A DNA stretch of 64,000 nucleotides from assembly GCF_902498995.1 (NCBI RefSeq), contig NZ_CABVLY010000022.1, positions 1-64,000 of the forward strand, in the 5' to 3' direction. Positions 26,205 through 36,640 of the stretch are shown here, piece by piece (within the stretch, counting starts at the first letter, position 1; each line of letters opens with the position of its first letter). Below the pieces are notes generated by a model. It saw nothing but the letters and a program-made list of their open reading frames with translations, was not told the DNA's origin and made no database searches. This DNA is from Burkholderia anthina (lineage in GTDB: Bacteria; Pseudomonadota; Gammaproteobacteria; Burkholderiales; Burkholderiaceae). The position numbers and the translations under genes are program-made.

Positions 26205-27284
26205 ATGAATAGACCCAACGTGACGTCGCCGGCCACGGCCGCCGCAGCCGCGAAATCCGCCATCAACTTCTTCGAGCGCTACCTGAGCGTTTGGGTCGCG
26301 TTGTGCATCGTCGCCGGGATCGCGCTCGGCCAGGTGCTGCCCGGCCTGTTCCGGCAGATCGGCCGGATGGAGTACGCACAGGTCAATCTGCCGGTCGGGC
26401 TGTTGATCTGGGTGATGATCATCCCGATGCTGGTCAAGGTCGACTTCGGTGCATTGCATGAAGTGCGTCAGCACGTCAAAGGCATCGGCGTCACGCTCAT
26501 CGTGAACTGGCTCGTCAAGCCGTTCTCGATGGCGTTCCTCGGCTGGCTGTTCGTCCGCCACCTGTTTGCGCCGTTGCTGCCGGCGGACCAGCTCGACAGC
26601 TACATCGCAGGGCTGATCCTGCTGGCGGCCGCGCCTTGCACGGCGATGGTGTTCGTCTGGAGCCGGCTGACGGGAGGCGATCCGCTGTTCACGCTGTCGC
26701 AGGTCGCGCTGAACGACAGCATCATGGTGATCGCATTCGCGCCGCTGGTCGGGCTGCTGTTGGGGATGTCGGCGATCTCGGTGCCGTGGGCGACGCTGCT
26801 CACGTCGGTCGTGCTCTACATCGTGATTCCGGTGATCCTCGCGCAGATCTGGCGCAAGGTGTTGCTCGCGAAGGGGCAGGCGGCGTTCGATGCGGCAATG
26901 GCGAAGATCGGCCCGTGGTCGATCGCCGCGCTGCTCGCCACGCTCGTGTTGCTGTTCGCGTTCCAGGGCGAAGCGATCCTGAAGCAGCCGCTGGTGATCG
27001 CGCTGCTCGCGGTGCCGATCCTGATCCAGGTGTTCTTTAATTCGGCGCTGGCCTACTGGCTCAACCGCGCGGTCGGCGAGAAGCACAACATCGCATGCCC
27101 GTCGGCGCTGATCGGCGCGTCGAACTTCTTCGAACTGGCCGTCGCGGCCGCGATCAGCCTGTTCGGTTTCCATTCCGGCGCGGCGCTGGCCACTGTCGTC
27201 GGCGTGTTGATCGAAGTGCCGGTCATGCTGCTGGTGGTGCGTATCGTGAACCAGTCGAAGCGCTGGTACGAGTGCCGCGCTTGA
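26205..27284 (+). CDS. acr3: Arsenite efflux permease ACR3
   Basis: A 359-residue inner-membrane carrier of the bile/arsenite/riboflavin transporter superfamily with about ten helices. The catalytic cysteine is in ILLAAAPCTAMVFVWSRL near residue 145, and the conserved late helix LIGASNFFELAVAAAISL near 305 carries the functional glutamate. It exports the As(III) made by the two ArsC enzymes using the membrane potential. It lies 65 bases after arsC and 21 bases before the second arsC. Confidence 0.95.
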   Translation: MNRPNVTSPATAAAAAKSAINFFERYLSVWVALCIVAGIALGQVLPGLFRQIGRMEYAQVNLPVGLLIWVMIIPMLVKVDFGALHEVRQHVKGIGVTLIVNWLVKPFSMAFLGWLFVRHLFAPLLPADQLDSYIAGLILLAAAPCTAMVFVWSRLTGGDPLFTLSQVALNDSIMVIAFAPLVGLLLGMSAISVPWATLLTSVVLYIVIPVILAQIWRKVLLAKGQAAFDAAMAKIGPWSIAALLATLVLLFAFQGEAILKQPLVIALLAVPILIQVFFNSALAYWLNRAVGEKHNIACPSALIGASNFFELAVAAAISLFGFHSGAALATVVGVLIEVPVMLLVVRIVNQSKRWYECRA

Positions 27285-27305
27285 TCAGAACACAGGACGC
27301 TCGAC

Positions 27306-27728
27306 ATGACTGCCATCACGATTTACCACAACCCCGGCTGCGGCACGTCGCGCAATACGCTGGTGCTGATCCGTAACAGCGGCGAAGAGCCGATCGTTAT
27401 CGAGTACCTCGAGACGCCGCCGTCGCGTGAAACGCTAATCAAGCTGCTGGCCGACGCGGGCCTGACGGTACGCGAGGTGCTGCGCGAGAAGGGCACGCCT
27501 TATGCGGAACTCGGCCTTGGCGATCCGAAGTGGACCGATGCGCAGTTGCTCGATTTCATCGGGCAGCATCCGATTCTGATGAATCGACCCATCGTGGTCA
27601 CGCCGATCGGCACGAAGCTTTGCCGGCCGTCGGAAGCCGTCCTGGACATACTGCCGAACCCGCAGAAAGGGCCGTTCACCAAGGAAGACGGCGAGGTCGT
27701 GATCGATGCGGAGGGCAAGCGTGTCTGA
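27306..27728 (+). CDS. arsC: Arsenate reductase, glutaredoxin-dependent (ArsC/Spx fold)
   Basis: A 140-residue thioredoxin-fold arsenate reductase. The catalytic cysteine is in YHNPGCGTSRNTL (C12), and the arginines of the arsenate site are in the ILMNRPIVVTPIGTKLCRPSE region near 90. It uses glutathione and glutaredoxin, unlike the phosphatase-type ArsC two genes upstream. The start follows AGGACGCTCGAC. The stop codon overlaps the start of arsH. Confidence 0.94.
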   Translation: MTAITIYHNPGCGTSRNTLVLIRNSGEEPIVIEYLETPPSRETLIKLLADAGLTVREVLREKGTPYAELGLGDPKWTDAQLLDFIGQHPILMNRPIVVTPIGTKLCRPSEAVLDILPNPQKGPFTKEDGEVVIDAEGKRV

Positions 27729-28443
27729 GCAATTGAAAGATCTGCCGCAACTCGACCCGACGCTGTTTCGCGTGCCGGATGCCGATCGATTGCGGCCAGC
27801 GACACCGTCGACGCATCCGCCGCGGTTTCTGCTTCTGTATGGCTCGCTCCGTGAGCGCTCGTTCAGCCGCTTGCTGATCGAGGAAGCCGCACGTCTGCTC
27901 ACGGCGATGGGTGCGGAGGTGCGCGTGTTCAATCCGAGCGGCCTGCCGCTGCCCGACGACGCGCCCGAGAGTCATCCGAAGGTGGTCGAGCTGCGCGAAC
28001 AGGTGATGTGGTCGGAAGGGATGGTCTGGTGCTCGCCGGAACGGCACGGTGCGATGACGGGGATCATGAAGTCGCAAATCGACTGGATTCCGCTGTCGGT
28101 CGGCGCGGTCCGGCCGACGCAGGGCAAAACGCTTGCGGTGATGCAAGTCAGCGGCGGATCGCAGTCTTTCAACGCCGTGAACCAGATGCGCGTGCTGGGG
28201 CGCTGGATGCGCATGCTGACCATCCCTAACCAGTCGTCGGTCGCCAAGGCGTTCGCCGAATTCGACGAAGCCGGCCGAATGAAGCCGTCGTCCTATTACG
28301 ATCGTGTTGTCGACGTCATGGAGGAGCTGGTCAAATTTACTTTGCTGACGCGGGATATCGGCCCCTATCTGGTCGATCGGTACAGCGAGCGGAAGGAAAG
28401 CGCCGAGGCACTGTCGAAGCGCGTGAATCAGCGGCGTATCTAG
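27721..28443 (+). CDS. arsH: ArsH, NADPH-dependent FMN reductase / organoarsenical oxidase
   Basis: A flavodoxin-fold protein of about 240 residues. The phosphate loop is LLYGSLRERSFSRLL near residue 38 and the FMN-site segment is SPERHGAMTGIMKSQIDW near 108. ArsH oxidises trivalent methylarsenicals to less toxic pentavalent forms. I set the start at GTG 27721, overlapping the arsC stop by eight bases; ATG 27706 in the same frame would add five residues with a longer overlap. Either way the pair is translationally coupled. Confidence 0.92.
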   Translation: MSEQLKDLPQLDPTLFRVPDADRLRPATPSTHPPRFLLLYGSLRERSFSRLLIEEAARLLTAMGAEVRVFNPSGLPLPDDAPESHPKVVELREQVMWSEGMVWCSPERHGAMTGIMKSQIDWIPLSVGAVRPTQGKTLAVMQVSGGSQSFNAVNQMRVLGRWMRMLTIPNQSSVAKAFAEFDEAGRMKPSSYYDRVVDVMEELVKFTLLTRDIGPYLVDRYSERKESAEALSKRVNQRRI

Positions 28444-28465
28444 AACCCCGTCCAAGGCGTAGCAA

Positions 28466-28894
28466 ATGGAGATCCGTCCCGCCACGGTCAACGACCTGGC
28501 GTCGATTGAAGCCCTGCTGCATCGATGCGGTCTGCCCGTCGTCGGCGTGAGCGACCATGTGCGGAATTGTGTGGTCGCGATGGAAGGTTCGACGATGTGC
28601 GGATGCGGTGGCTTTGAGCATTATGGCGACGCCGCACTTTTGCGCTCGATTGCCGTGGCGGAACATGCGCGCGGCGCTGGTTTGGGGCGGCGTATCGTGG
28701 CCCGGTCGATCACCGCGTGCCGTTTGCTGCAAGTTCGGTCCCTGGTGCTCCTCACAACGACGGCGGAGGACTATTTCGCCCGTCTTGGTTTCGTGTGCGT
28801 CGCGCGCGATGACGTACCGCCGCTGGTGCGGACGTCGAGCCAATTCCAGGGAGTATGTCCGGGGTCGGCCGTTTCGATGCTGCGGGTTTTGTAG
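28466..28894 (+). CDS. arsN2: ArsN-type GNAT acetyltransferase
   Basis: A 142-residue GNAT N-acetyltransferase. The acetyl-CoA loop is in EHARGAGLGRRIVARS near residue 70, following a LLRSIAVAE strand. The C-terminal segment DDVPPLVRTSSQFQGVCP with SAVSM matches the ArsN2 group found at the end of ars operons. ArsN1 acetylates phosphinothricin-like arsenicals; the ArsN2 substrate is less clear. It is the last gene of the operon, 22 bases after arsH. Confidence 0.85.
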   Translation: MEIRPATVNDLASIEALLHRCGLPVVGVSDHVRNCVVAMEGSTMCGCGGFEHYGDAALLRSIAVAEHARGAGLGRRIVARSITACRLLQVRSLVLLTTTAEDYFARLGFVCVARDDVPPLVRTSSQFQGVCPGSAVSMLRVL

Positions 28895-29442
28895 TCTTCG
28901 AGGCCGGCGCCGGCAGATCGGCGCGACGCTTCAGATGGCTGGAATGACCATGAACCGCGGGCGAAGGCGAGGCACCCTGCCGCGGCGAGCACACCCGGGC
29001 GTTGGTCGGTTACCACCTGAACCGGTCGCCCGCCAACCTGGCGTGCGCGCCCTGACCGCCGAGGTGATACGTCGCGCTCGGGATGTAGACCGGGGTGGAC
29101 GTCGACGCGCTTGCCGCCTGCCGGCGGACGTTCGGTATGAAGCCTGGCCACGCCCGCGAATTGCCCACATGCAGTATATTCCGCGCCGGGACAACGACGT
29201 GGCTGGCCGTTCCTGCATGTGGGCTTGTCGAATGACCGGGCTGTACGATGGCCAGGGCGACCAGCAGCGGTATCGAAATGCCGTCCACTTCTCCTCACTG
29301 ATTCAGGTTGATCGGATCAATCCACGCAGCAACCGGAGTAGCGACTGATGAAAGCACTTTGCTCTACCCGTCACGCGTGCCTGTATTTTAGGTCACGTGA
29401 TGACATGATTCCAGAAAACTCCCGGTGTTCCCGGAGTTCGTG
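28895..29442. other. 548-bp region between ars operon and marR, no confident gene
   Basis: A minus-strand frame (29010-29288, GTG start, 92 codons) begins with a signal-like hydrophobic stretch, MDGISIPLLVALAIVQPG, but the AGGAG before it is only two bases from the start codon and the rest is not recognised. It may be a remnant of a small exported protein. Position 29308-29320 holds TTGAT-CGG-ATCAA, an FNR-like dyad with one base too few. No terminator was seen after arsN. Confidence 0.45.
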
Positions 29443-29868
29443 ATGGCGGCAAGCAATCGAAAGGCCGGCGCAAGCGCCACGAAACACGACCTCGAGCAGC
29501 TATCCGAATTTCGCTACCGGCTGCGGCGGTTTCTGCGTTTCTCGGAGGAAATCCTGCGTGCCGAGGGGCTGACACCGTTGCAATACATGCTGATGCTGCA
29601 CACCTGTGCGTTTCCGGACCGCTCGTGGGCGACAGTCGGCGAGATTGCCGAGCGGTTGCAGGCATCCTCGCACGGCACGGTTGCGCTCGTCACACGCTGT
29701 GAAGCAGCAGGGCTCGTCCGGCGCCAGACGAGCGAGCAGGATCGACGGCAAGTGGAGATCCATCTGACGGAAAAGGGGGCGGATTGCTTGCGCAAGGTCG
29801 CGGCGTTGCACAAGTCGGAAATCCAGTCGTTCGGCTGGGCTTTCCAGGACGTCACCGATATCAGCTGA
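29443..29868 (+). CDS. MarR-family regulator
   Basis: A 141-residue winged-helix repressor. The DNA-binding part runs from TVGEIAERLQASSHGTVALVTRCEAAGLVRRQ (recognition helix near 65-80; key part SSHGTVALVTRCEAAG) to the wing SEQDRRQVEIHLTEKG near 100. MarR proteins usually respond to small aromatic compounds or oxidants. GGAG six bases before ATG 29443 selects this start over 29425. No intact target lies beside it; an MFS transporter scrap 0.7 kb downstream may be what is left of its efflux pump. Confidence 0.88.
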   Translation: MAASNRKAGASATKHDLEQLSEFRYRLRRFLRFSEEILRAEGLTPLQYMLMLHTCAFPDRSWATVGEIAERLQASSHGTVALVTRCEAAGLVRRQTSEQDRRQVEIHLTEKGADCLRKVAALHKSEIQSFGWAFQDVTDIS

Positions 29869-30546
29869 ACGCGCGACAACGACGTGCGCGGATTCGCCGC
29901 GACGGCCGATACCTGCCGGTCGCCGCAATAACGGGCAGCACAGGAGAACGAACGCGCACGCCGCAGGGGGAGGGCGTTTGCAAGGCGCGGCATATGAGCA
30001 CGACCTCGAGCGTCAATCTGAAAGGCATGCTCCGGCGTGACGCCGGAATCATCGTCGTCGCATGCGCCGGGCCATCTCGCACGATCATCCGTCGGTGACG
30101 CCCGGCGCGCTCGCGCAACGCAATTTCATTGCGGTCGCGCCGGGCGAAGCGCATGCCGGCAACGGGGCAGCATGCAACTCGGCGTCGAACTGGCCGGTCC
30201 GCGTCGGCGCCTTGCGGTGGCCCTGCATAGCGATGAATGGACGGAAGTGTTGGCGCGGGCGGCGGCGCCGCTGCCGGACGCACAGTGAACGGCGCTGCTC
30301 CATTGTGACGGGCGACGGAGGTTCGTAAATGAACTGAAGGGCGATTCGAAAGATTTTCCCGGTCACATGGATCGTCGACACGATCACCGCTATCAGATCG
30401 GGAGAAATGTCACATCGTGACTAGTTGCCATGTTACGATGCGCGAATTCTGCGGAATCATGAATTCGGATGTGCTTCCGCAGCTCACGTCGCTCGACGTC
30501 CGGTCGTCCCGATACGAAACGAAAGGCCGGGGCGAGCTTCTTGAAC

Positions 30547-30570
30547 CCGGCTGTCCAGCCGGTTTTTTTT
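30547..30570 (+). terminator. Intrinsic terminator
   Basis: CCGGCTG (30547-30553), TC, CAGCCGG (30556-30562) and eight T residues (30563-30570). It is one of the clearest terminators in the window, yet no intact rightward gene ends before it; the nearest is marR, 0.7 kb upstream. Confidence 0.85.
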
Positions 30571-30578
30571 GTCCGTTG

Positions 30579-30741
30579 TCGGGCCACGGGCGTCTACGAC
30601 ACCACGCAGCCGATCGGGCTCGCGCTCGGCGGCATCGCGTTCGGCTGGCTGCCGAAGCAAGGCGGCCCGGACAGGGTGTTTCTGACGTGTGCCGGCGTGG
30701 TTGCGGTATGGCTGGCGATCGCACTCAGCATCTCAGCATGA
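30579..30741 (+). pseudogene. C-terminal remnant of an MFS transporter
   Basis: The frame reads ATGVYDTTQPIGLALGG, then IAFGWLPKQGGPDRVFLTC and VAVWLAIALSISA before a stop. This matches the last two helices of drug:H+ antiporters (family pattern ATGVYNT-x2-LG-x-FLGG...GW). Everything upstream is missing: the frame before it is not MFS-like and an intrinsic terminator sits eight bases before the remnant. A truncated pseudogene is the simplest reading. Confidence 0.7.
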
Positions 30742-30822
30742 ATGCCGCCGCCGCAGCGAACCTGAACGATCCGGACATCGCTTGAAAATGCAAAAGACTG
30801 ACGAGTGGGTAGGGGGAGACCG

Positions 30823-32142
30823 ATGAGCCGCATTTCCGCGCTCGCGGATCGACGCGCGCTGCTGCATGCGCGGCGTCTGTGGCTTCACTATGGCGTGTTC
30901 TGGCTGGGTGCGGTGGCGGTCGGCCTCGTAGCGGTGCTTTACGCGAAGCTGATCGATTTCGGCTATGCGGTGTTTCTGGGCTACGCGGCCCGACACGCAT
31001 GGTTGCCGCTGATCGTCACGCCGCTGATCGGTGCGGTTACGGTCTGGCTGACGCGGCGGTTCTTCGACGGCGCGGAGGGAAGCGGCATTCCACAGGTGAT
31101 TGCCATGCTGCATGCCCCAGGCAACACGGCCGCGCGGTTGCTCAAGTTCCGGATCCTGATCGGGAAGATACTCGTCTCGTTCCTGGCCATTCTCGGCGGG
31201 TTCACGATCGGTCGCGAAGGCCCGACGATTCACGTCGGCGCCGCGCTCATGTTCAACCTGCGGAAGTTCTATCCGCAGCGGTTTCGTGCGATTCGCCCCG
31301 GCGTGCTCGAGCACCGGCTGGCCCTTGCGGGCGCGGCCGCAGGCCTTTCCGCCGCGTTCAATGCACCGCTCGCCGGTGTCGTGTTCGCGATTGAGGAACT
31401 CACGCGAAGCTTCGAACAACGAACGAGTGGCGTGCTGATCACGGCGATCATCTTCGCCGGTATCGTGTCGCTCGGCATTCAGGGCAACTACGTTTATTTC
31501 GGCACGATCGACGTCGGGGCGCGCCTGCCCCAGTCGCTGGCTCTTGCGGTCGTGCTCATCGGCGCGATCGCGGGCGTCATGGGCGGAATCTTCTGCTGGT
31601 TGTTGCTCAACACGCGACGCTGGATGCCGCGCGGGCTTCAGGATTTTCGTGCCGGTCGGCCCGTGCTGTTCGGGGCAGCGTGCGGGCTGGTCGTCGCGGT
31701 CGTCGGCGTTGCGACGCACGGCCATACGTTCGGCAGCGGATACGCAGAAGCCCGCGGCATGCTCGAAAGCCACACGGACGTGAGCGTCCTGTACCCGGTG
31801 TTCAAGATGGTTTCGATGATCGGCTCGTACCTGCCCGGCGCGCCGGGCGGCCTGTTTGCGCCGTCGCTCGCGATCGGCGCAGGGATCGGCAACACGCTGC
31901 ATATCCTGTTCTCGGGAATGCAACTGCAGATGCTGATCGCGCTCGGGATGGGCGGCTATCTGGCCGCGGTGACGCAGAGCCCGATCACGGCGTTCGTGAT
32001 CGTCATCGAGATGATCAACGGCCACGCCCTGGTCATTTCGTTGATGGCCACGGCGCTGATCGCCAGCCGCGTGTCGCGATTCTTTGCGCCGCCGCTGTAC
32101 GAAGCGTTGTCGACACGCTATTTTCCCGCTGACCACCGATGA
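30823..32142 (+). CDS. CLC-family chloride channel/transporter
   Basis: A 439-residue membrane protein with the three CLC signature segments: GSGIPQVIA (near 87), GREGPTIHVGA (near 128, containing the gating glutamate) and GGLFAPSLAIGAG (near 343). The retained gating glutamate suggests a Cl-/H+ exchanger. Bacterial CLCs support extreme acid resistance by balancing charge. The start follows AGGGGGAGACCG. It converges on the N-ATPase operon, leaving 129 bases. Confidence 0.93.
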   Translation: MSRISALADRRALLHARRLWLHYGVFWLGAVAVGLVAVLYAKLIDFGYAVFLGYAARHAWLPLIVTPLIGAVTVWLTRRFFDGAEGSGIPQVIAMLHAPGNTAARLLKFRILIGKILVSFLAILGGFTIGREGPTIHVGAALMFNLRKFYPQRFRAIRPGVLEHRLALAGAAAGLSAAFNAPLAGVVFAIEELTRSFEQRTSGVLITAIIFAGIVSLGIQGNYVYFGTIDVGARLPQSLALAVVLIGAIAGVMGGIFCWLLLNTRRWMPRGLQDFRAGRPVLFGAACGLVVAVVGVATHGHTFGSGYAEARGMLESHTDVSVLYPVFKMVSMIGSYLPGAPGGLFAPSLAIGAGIGNTLHILFSGMQLQMLIALGMGGYLAAVTQSPITAFVIVIEMINGHALVISLMATALIASRVSRFFAPPLYEALSTRYFPADHR

Positions 32143-32271
32143 TCTTCGAGGCCTGGTTCCAGGGGTAGCCAAGGTAGCCGATCGGGCAGAAACGTAAAGG
32201 TCTCGATGTCGTCGTTGTTTTTCAGTGGTCGACGAGCGAGCTTGAACAGGCCATCGCGATCCCGCGGCGAA

Positions 32272-33125
32272 TCATGAGGCGAAGCTCCCGTCGACGGTCG
32301 ATAGTTCAACGATCTCGGCAGTGATCTGCTCCTGCCTCAAACGGTGATAGTCCCGGTTCAGTCGCTGTGTCGTGTCGTCGATATTGCGTTTCGCCGCGAT
32401 CATCGCGCGCATGCGCGCTTCGTTCTCCGCGGCGAACGACAGGATGATGGCTTCGCAAACCTGCGTGTAGACATATTCCTCGGCCAGGCTTTCCTGCAAT
32501 TGCCGGACCGGGAGCGCGACGACTGGCGGGAAAGGGCGCGTGGCCGGCGCGAATCGCCGGAAATCGAAGGGCAGCAGCGAGGTGGCCTGGATAGCCGATT
32601 CGCCGATCGCTTGCGGCGCGCCGTACACGAGCGTGACGTGCGAGGCGTTTCCGTGCCGCAAACGGACGTACAGCGTGTCGATGATTTTCGCTGCAAGATC
32701 GGACACGGCATCGGCGTGAACGATCATCTCCGACGACCAGGCGACGGGCAGATTGAGTGCGTCGGCTGCAATTCTTGCGCGATCGCCGATGACGAAGTAC
32801 TCGACTGCGCCGGTCGCCGGCGGGCGGATCGCCTGAAACACACGTTGGTTGTACGTGCCGACGAAGCCGTGTTCCGCGCCGATAACGATATAGACATGGG
32901 TGTCGCCCGGCAGCGGCGATCCCGGGCTCTCCTGCGGCTCTCGTACCGCAATGCTCATCGCGTCGGCGATCGCAAGGCCGATCAGATCGGCGCATGCGCG
33001 GATGCCCGGCAGGCGTGCGAGTGCTTCTCGCGTTCGTGTCGCCGCGATGCCGCGCATCGCGCCCACCACGGATTCCAGTTCGCGGACCGTACCCAGCCGG
33101 TTCTGGACATCTCCGAGCCTGTTGC

Positions 33126-33129
<4 letters not shown>
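32272..33129 (-). CDS. atpG: N-ATPase gamma subunit
   Basis: A 285-residue F-type gamma subunit: an N-terminal coiled-coil helix (SNRLGDVQNRLGTVRELESVV within the first 20 residues), a Rossmann-like middle with GAEHGFVGTYNQRVF near 95, and a C-terminal helix ending in ITAEIVELSTVDG. It is the rotating shaft that couples the head to the c ring. It overlaps atpA by four bases and closes the nine-gene operon. Sequence similarity to housekeeping gamma is low, as is usual for N-ATPases. Confidence 0.92.
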
Positions 33130-34650
<1,521 letters not shown>

Positions 34651-34673
<23 letters not shown>

Positions 34674-35403
34674 GGGAAATGAGGTCGCTTGTCAGGGATG
34701 CCAGGCTATGCCGAAAGCTGTTTCGCACGATGACGTGCGGCGCGACAAGTTCGAGTCCTGCAATCAAGGCAGGATCGACGTCCGCGTGCAGCGGCATGTC
34801 GTGTCCCAACGCCGTTGCGAGCGTCGAGCGGCACCGGGCCAGCTCGTCGTCGCTCAACGTACGCGGGGCGATCAGGCGAAGCATTTCGCCGTCGCGGCCG
34901 AGGCGTGCGCGATCCTCCGCAGGCAGTGCCCGGACGGCTTCGGCGAGCGGCTCGATGAAGCCTTCCACCAGCGAGCTGGCCGGGAGTGTCCCGAGCAACC
35001 GGGCCGCGATGTCGATCGCAAACCGGCTGGCCCGTGCCGCGTTGGCCCGCCGTGCGTCTTGCTGCATCGCTGCGACTGCAGCCTCGCCGGCGCCTCTCAG
35101 CGTATCGGCCTGGGCGCGGGCGTCGGCGAGCAGCGATGCCTTGAAGCGCTCGGCCTCGGCCGCGGCTGCACGCATTCGCTCCAGGCGCGTGGCGTCCTGT
35201 GCGGCAAGGTCGTTGGCCGCCCGGTCGCGATCCTGCTGCGCCGCATCGCGGGCGGCCGCTGCATCCTGCATCAGCCGCGCCGCGGCCTGCTGACGATCCG
35301 CGATGATCCTCGCGACCGGCTTGAACAGAAAGCGCGACAGCAGCCAGACCAGAACGAGGACGTTGATCGTCTGGAAGGCGAATGTCCACCAGTCGATTCG
35401 CAT
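34651..35403 (-). CDS. atpF: N-ATPase b subunit with delta-like C-terminus
   Basis: A 250-residue b subunit, much longer than the usual ~156. One N-terminal membrane helix (WWTFAFQTINVLVLVWLLSRF, about 5-24) is followed by a long charged coiled coil (about 30-125). The last ~120 residues contain a delta-subunit-like ending: LSDDELARCRSTLATALG then PALIAGLELVAPHVIVRNSF and SLASLTSDL. The operon has no separate atpH (delta), so this fusion probably fills the role of peripheral-stalk cap. Confidence 0.9.
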
Positions 35404-35412
35404 GGCGACGGC

Positions 35413-35661
35413 CTACCGGGTAAACGGATTGGCGAACAGAACGAGCAGGGCGATCACGAGACAATAGATCGCCATGGTTTCGATCATCGCCAGGCCGACG
35501 AACAACGTTCGCGAAATCGTGCCGGCCGATTCCGGCTGGCGCGCCAATGCGTCCATCGCGGCAGCGACGGCGCGGCCCTCGGCCAGCGCGGGGCCGATTG
35601 CGCCGAAGGAAACGGCGATGGCGGCCGCGGCGATGCTTGCCAGTTGAATCCAGTCGTTCAT
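35413..35661 (-). CDS. atpE: N-ATPase c subunit (ring proteolipid)
   Basis: An 82-residue two-helix hairpin. The loop ARQPES (40-45) is the conserved RQP turn. The ion-binding carboxylate is E61 in MIETMAIY. A second carboxylate, E28 in PALAEGRA, lies where Na+-binding c subunits have Q32; T62 and Y66 occupy the positions of S66 and Y70 in Ilyobacter tartaricus. This is the two-carboxylate pattern. From memory, the orthologous ring in B. pseudomallei was reported as a proton-specific 17-mer, so Na+ coupling should not be assumed. Confidence 0.95.
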   Translation of the reverse strand: MNDWIQLASIAAAAIAVSFGAIGPALAEGRAVAAAMDALARQPESAGTISRTLFVGLAMIETMAIYCLVIALLVLFANPFTR

Positions 35662-36356
35662 GATGCTCCTTGCCGTGGATGTGATGCGGGCGCGCCTTCG
35701 CCGCCGAGCGCGGCGCCGATGAATACTGCTGCGAGTACGGTGAAGATGTACGCCTGAACCGTGCCCGTCAGCAGGTCGAGCGCCATGAGCGGAATCGGAA
35801 CCAGCAGGCCCGCGAGCGACAGTACGATGCCGATCACGAACACGCCGCTCATGACGTTGCCGAACAGGCGCACGATCAGTGAAAAGGTCCGGGTTATCTG
35901 CTCGACCAGATTCAGCGGAATCATGATCCAGGTCGGTTGTGCGAACGATGCGAGATATCGGGCGAGCCCGCGTTCGCGGATGCCGTAGAGCACCGTCGAC
36001 ACGAAGACGACACCGGCGAGGGCGGCGTCGGTTTCAAGATGGGCGGTAGGAGGCTCGACACCCGGGATCAGGCCGGACCAGTTGCAAGCCAGGATGAACA
36101 GGAACAACGTCCCGAGCAACGCCCGGCAGCGCGCGGGTTCAACCTGCATCGTGTCCTGCAGCTGGCTGTCGAGCGTCGAGACGAACAACTCGGCCGCCGT
36201 CTGGAGTTTGCCCGGGGTCAGCGACAGTTGCCGGCGCAACGTTATCGAGGCGACGGCAATGAGCGTCATCAGCGCCCAGGTGATTGCCACCGGCGTCGAG
36301 ACGGGCACTGCCCCGATGCGAAACAGCGGTTCGGTCACGAGAGGGGAATGCATCAT
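35658..36356 (-). CDS. atpB: N-ATPase a subunit
   Basis: A 232-residue membrane stator subunit with about five or six helices. The essential arginine is in TFSLIVRLFGNVMSG near residue 150. It forms the ion half-channels next to the c ring. Two adjacent ATG codons at 36356 and 36353 are possible starts. The first overlaps the atpR stop by three bases and the gene overlaps atpE by four. Confidence 0.93.
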   Translation of the reverse strand: MMHSPLVTEPLFRIGAVPVSTPVAITWALMTLIAVASITLRRQLSLTPGKLQTAAELFVSTLDSQLQDTMQVEPARCRALLGTLFLFILACNWSGLIPGVEPPTAHLETDAALAGVVFVSTVLYGIRERGLARYLASFAQPTWIMIPLNLVEQITRTFSLIVRLFGNVMSGVFVIGIVLSLAGLLVPIPLMALDLLTGTVQAYIFTVLAAVFIGAALGGEGAPASHPRQGAS

Positions 36357-36637
36357 GACGCGCCTCCCGGCGACCGGATCATCACGCGGCGAGAGAGCAT
36401 GATGCCGGCGAGGCCGCTCAGCAACGCGGCGGCTCCAATGTGCGCGAGGCCGAACAGCACCAGGGCGAGCATGCCGAAACGAACGAGATGCACGATGATG
36501 GCGATGCCGAATGCATTGCGCACATACCAGCGGGCGCTGGCGAGTAGCGACGCGAAATAGGCCAGGCCGATGACGCCGCCGGTTATGCCGCCCGCGGCAG
36601 CCTGGAGGGGAATCGACAACGTCTGGATCGGCATCAT
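36353..36637 (-). CDS. atpR: N-ATPase accessory membrane protein AtpR
   Basis: A 94-residue protein with three predicted membrane helices (about 12-34, 41-64 and 67-84) and a conserved arginine inside the second (HLVRFGMLAL). AtpR occurs only in N-ATPase operons, between atpQ and atpB, and is thought to help c-ring assembly or ion selectivity. It has three bases between it and atpQ. Confidence 0.88.
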   Translation of the reverse strand: MMPIQTLSIPLQAAAGGITGGVIGLAYFASLLASARWYVRNAFGIAIIVHLVRFGMLALVLFGLAHIGAAALLSGLAGIMLSRRVMIRSPGGAS

Positions 36638-36640
36638 GTA

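Larger units (their letters stand above)
29869..30822. other. 954-bp gene-poor, degenerate region
   Basis: Contains a 34-codon open frame at 29996, a CCGGCG/CGCCGG hairpin near 30031-30045, a small GTCAC-ATC-GTGAC dyad at 30409-30421, an intrinsic terminator at 30547-30570 and an MFS C-terminal fragment. No complete gene could be supported. The broken frames suggest past deletions between marR and the CLC gene. Confidence 0.55.

Noticed and set aside
29308..29320. TTGAT-CGG-ATCAA dyad upstream of marR
   Set aside because: The arms are perfect but the spacer has three bases in place of four, which puts the half-sites out of register for an FNR dimer.
35413..35661. Calling the N-ATPase a sodium pump
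   Set aside because: The residue pattern permits Na+ binding, but the close B. pseudomallei complex was reported as proton-specific.
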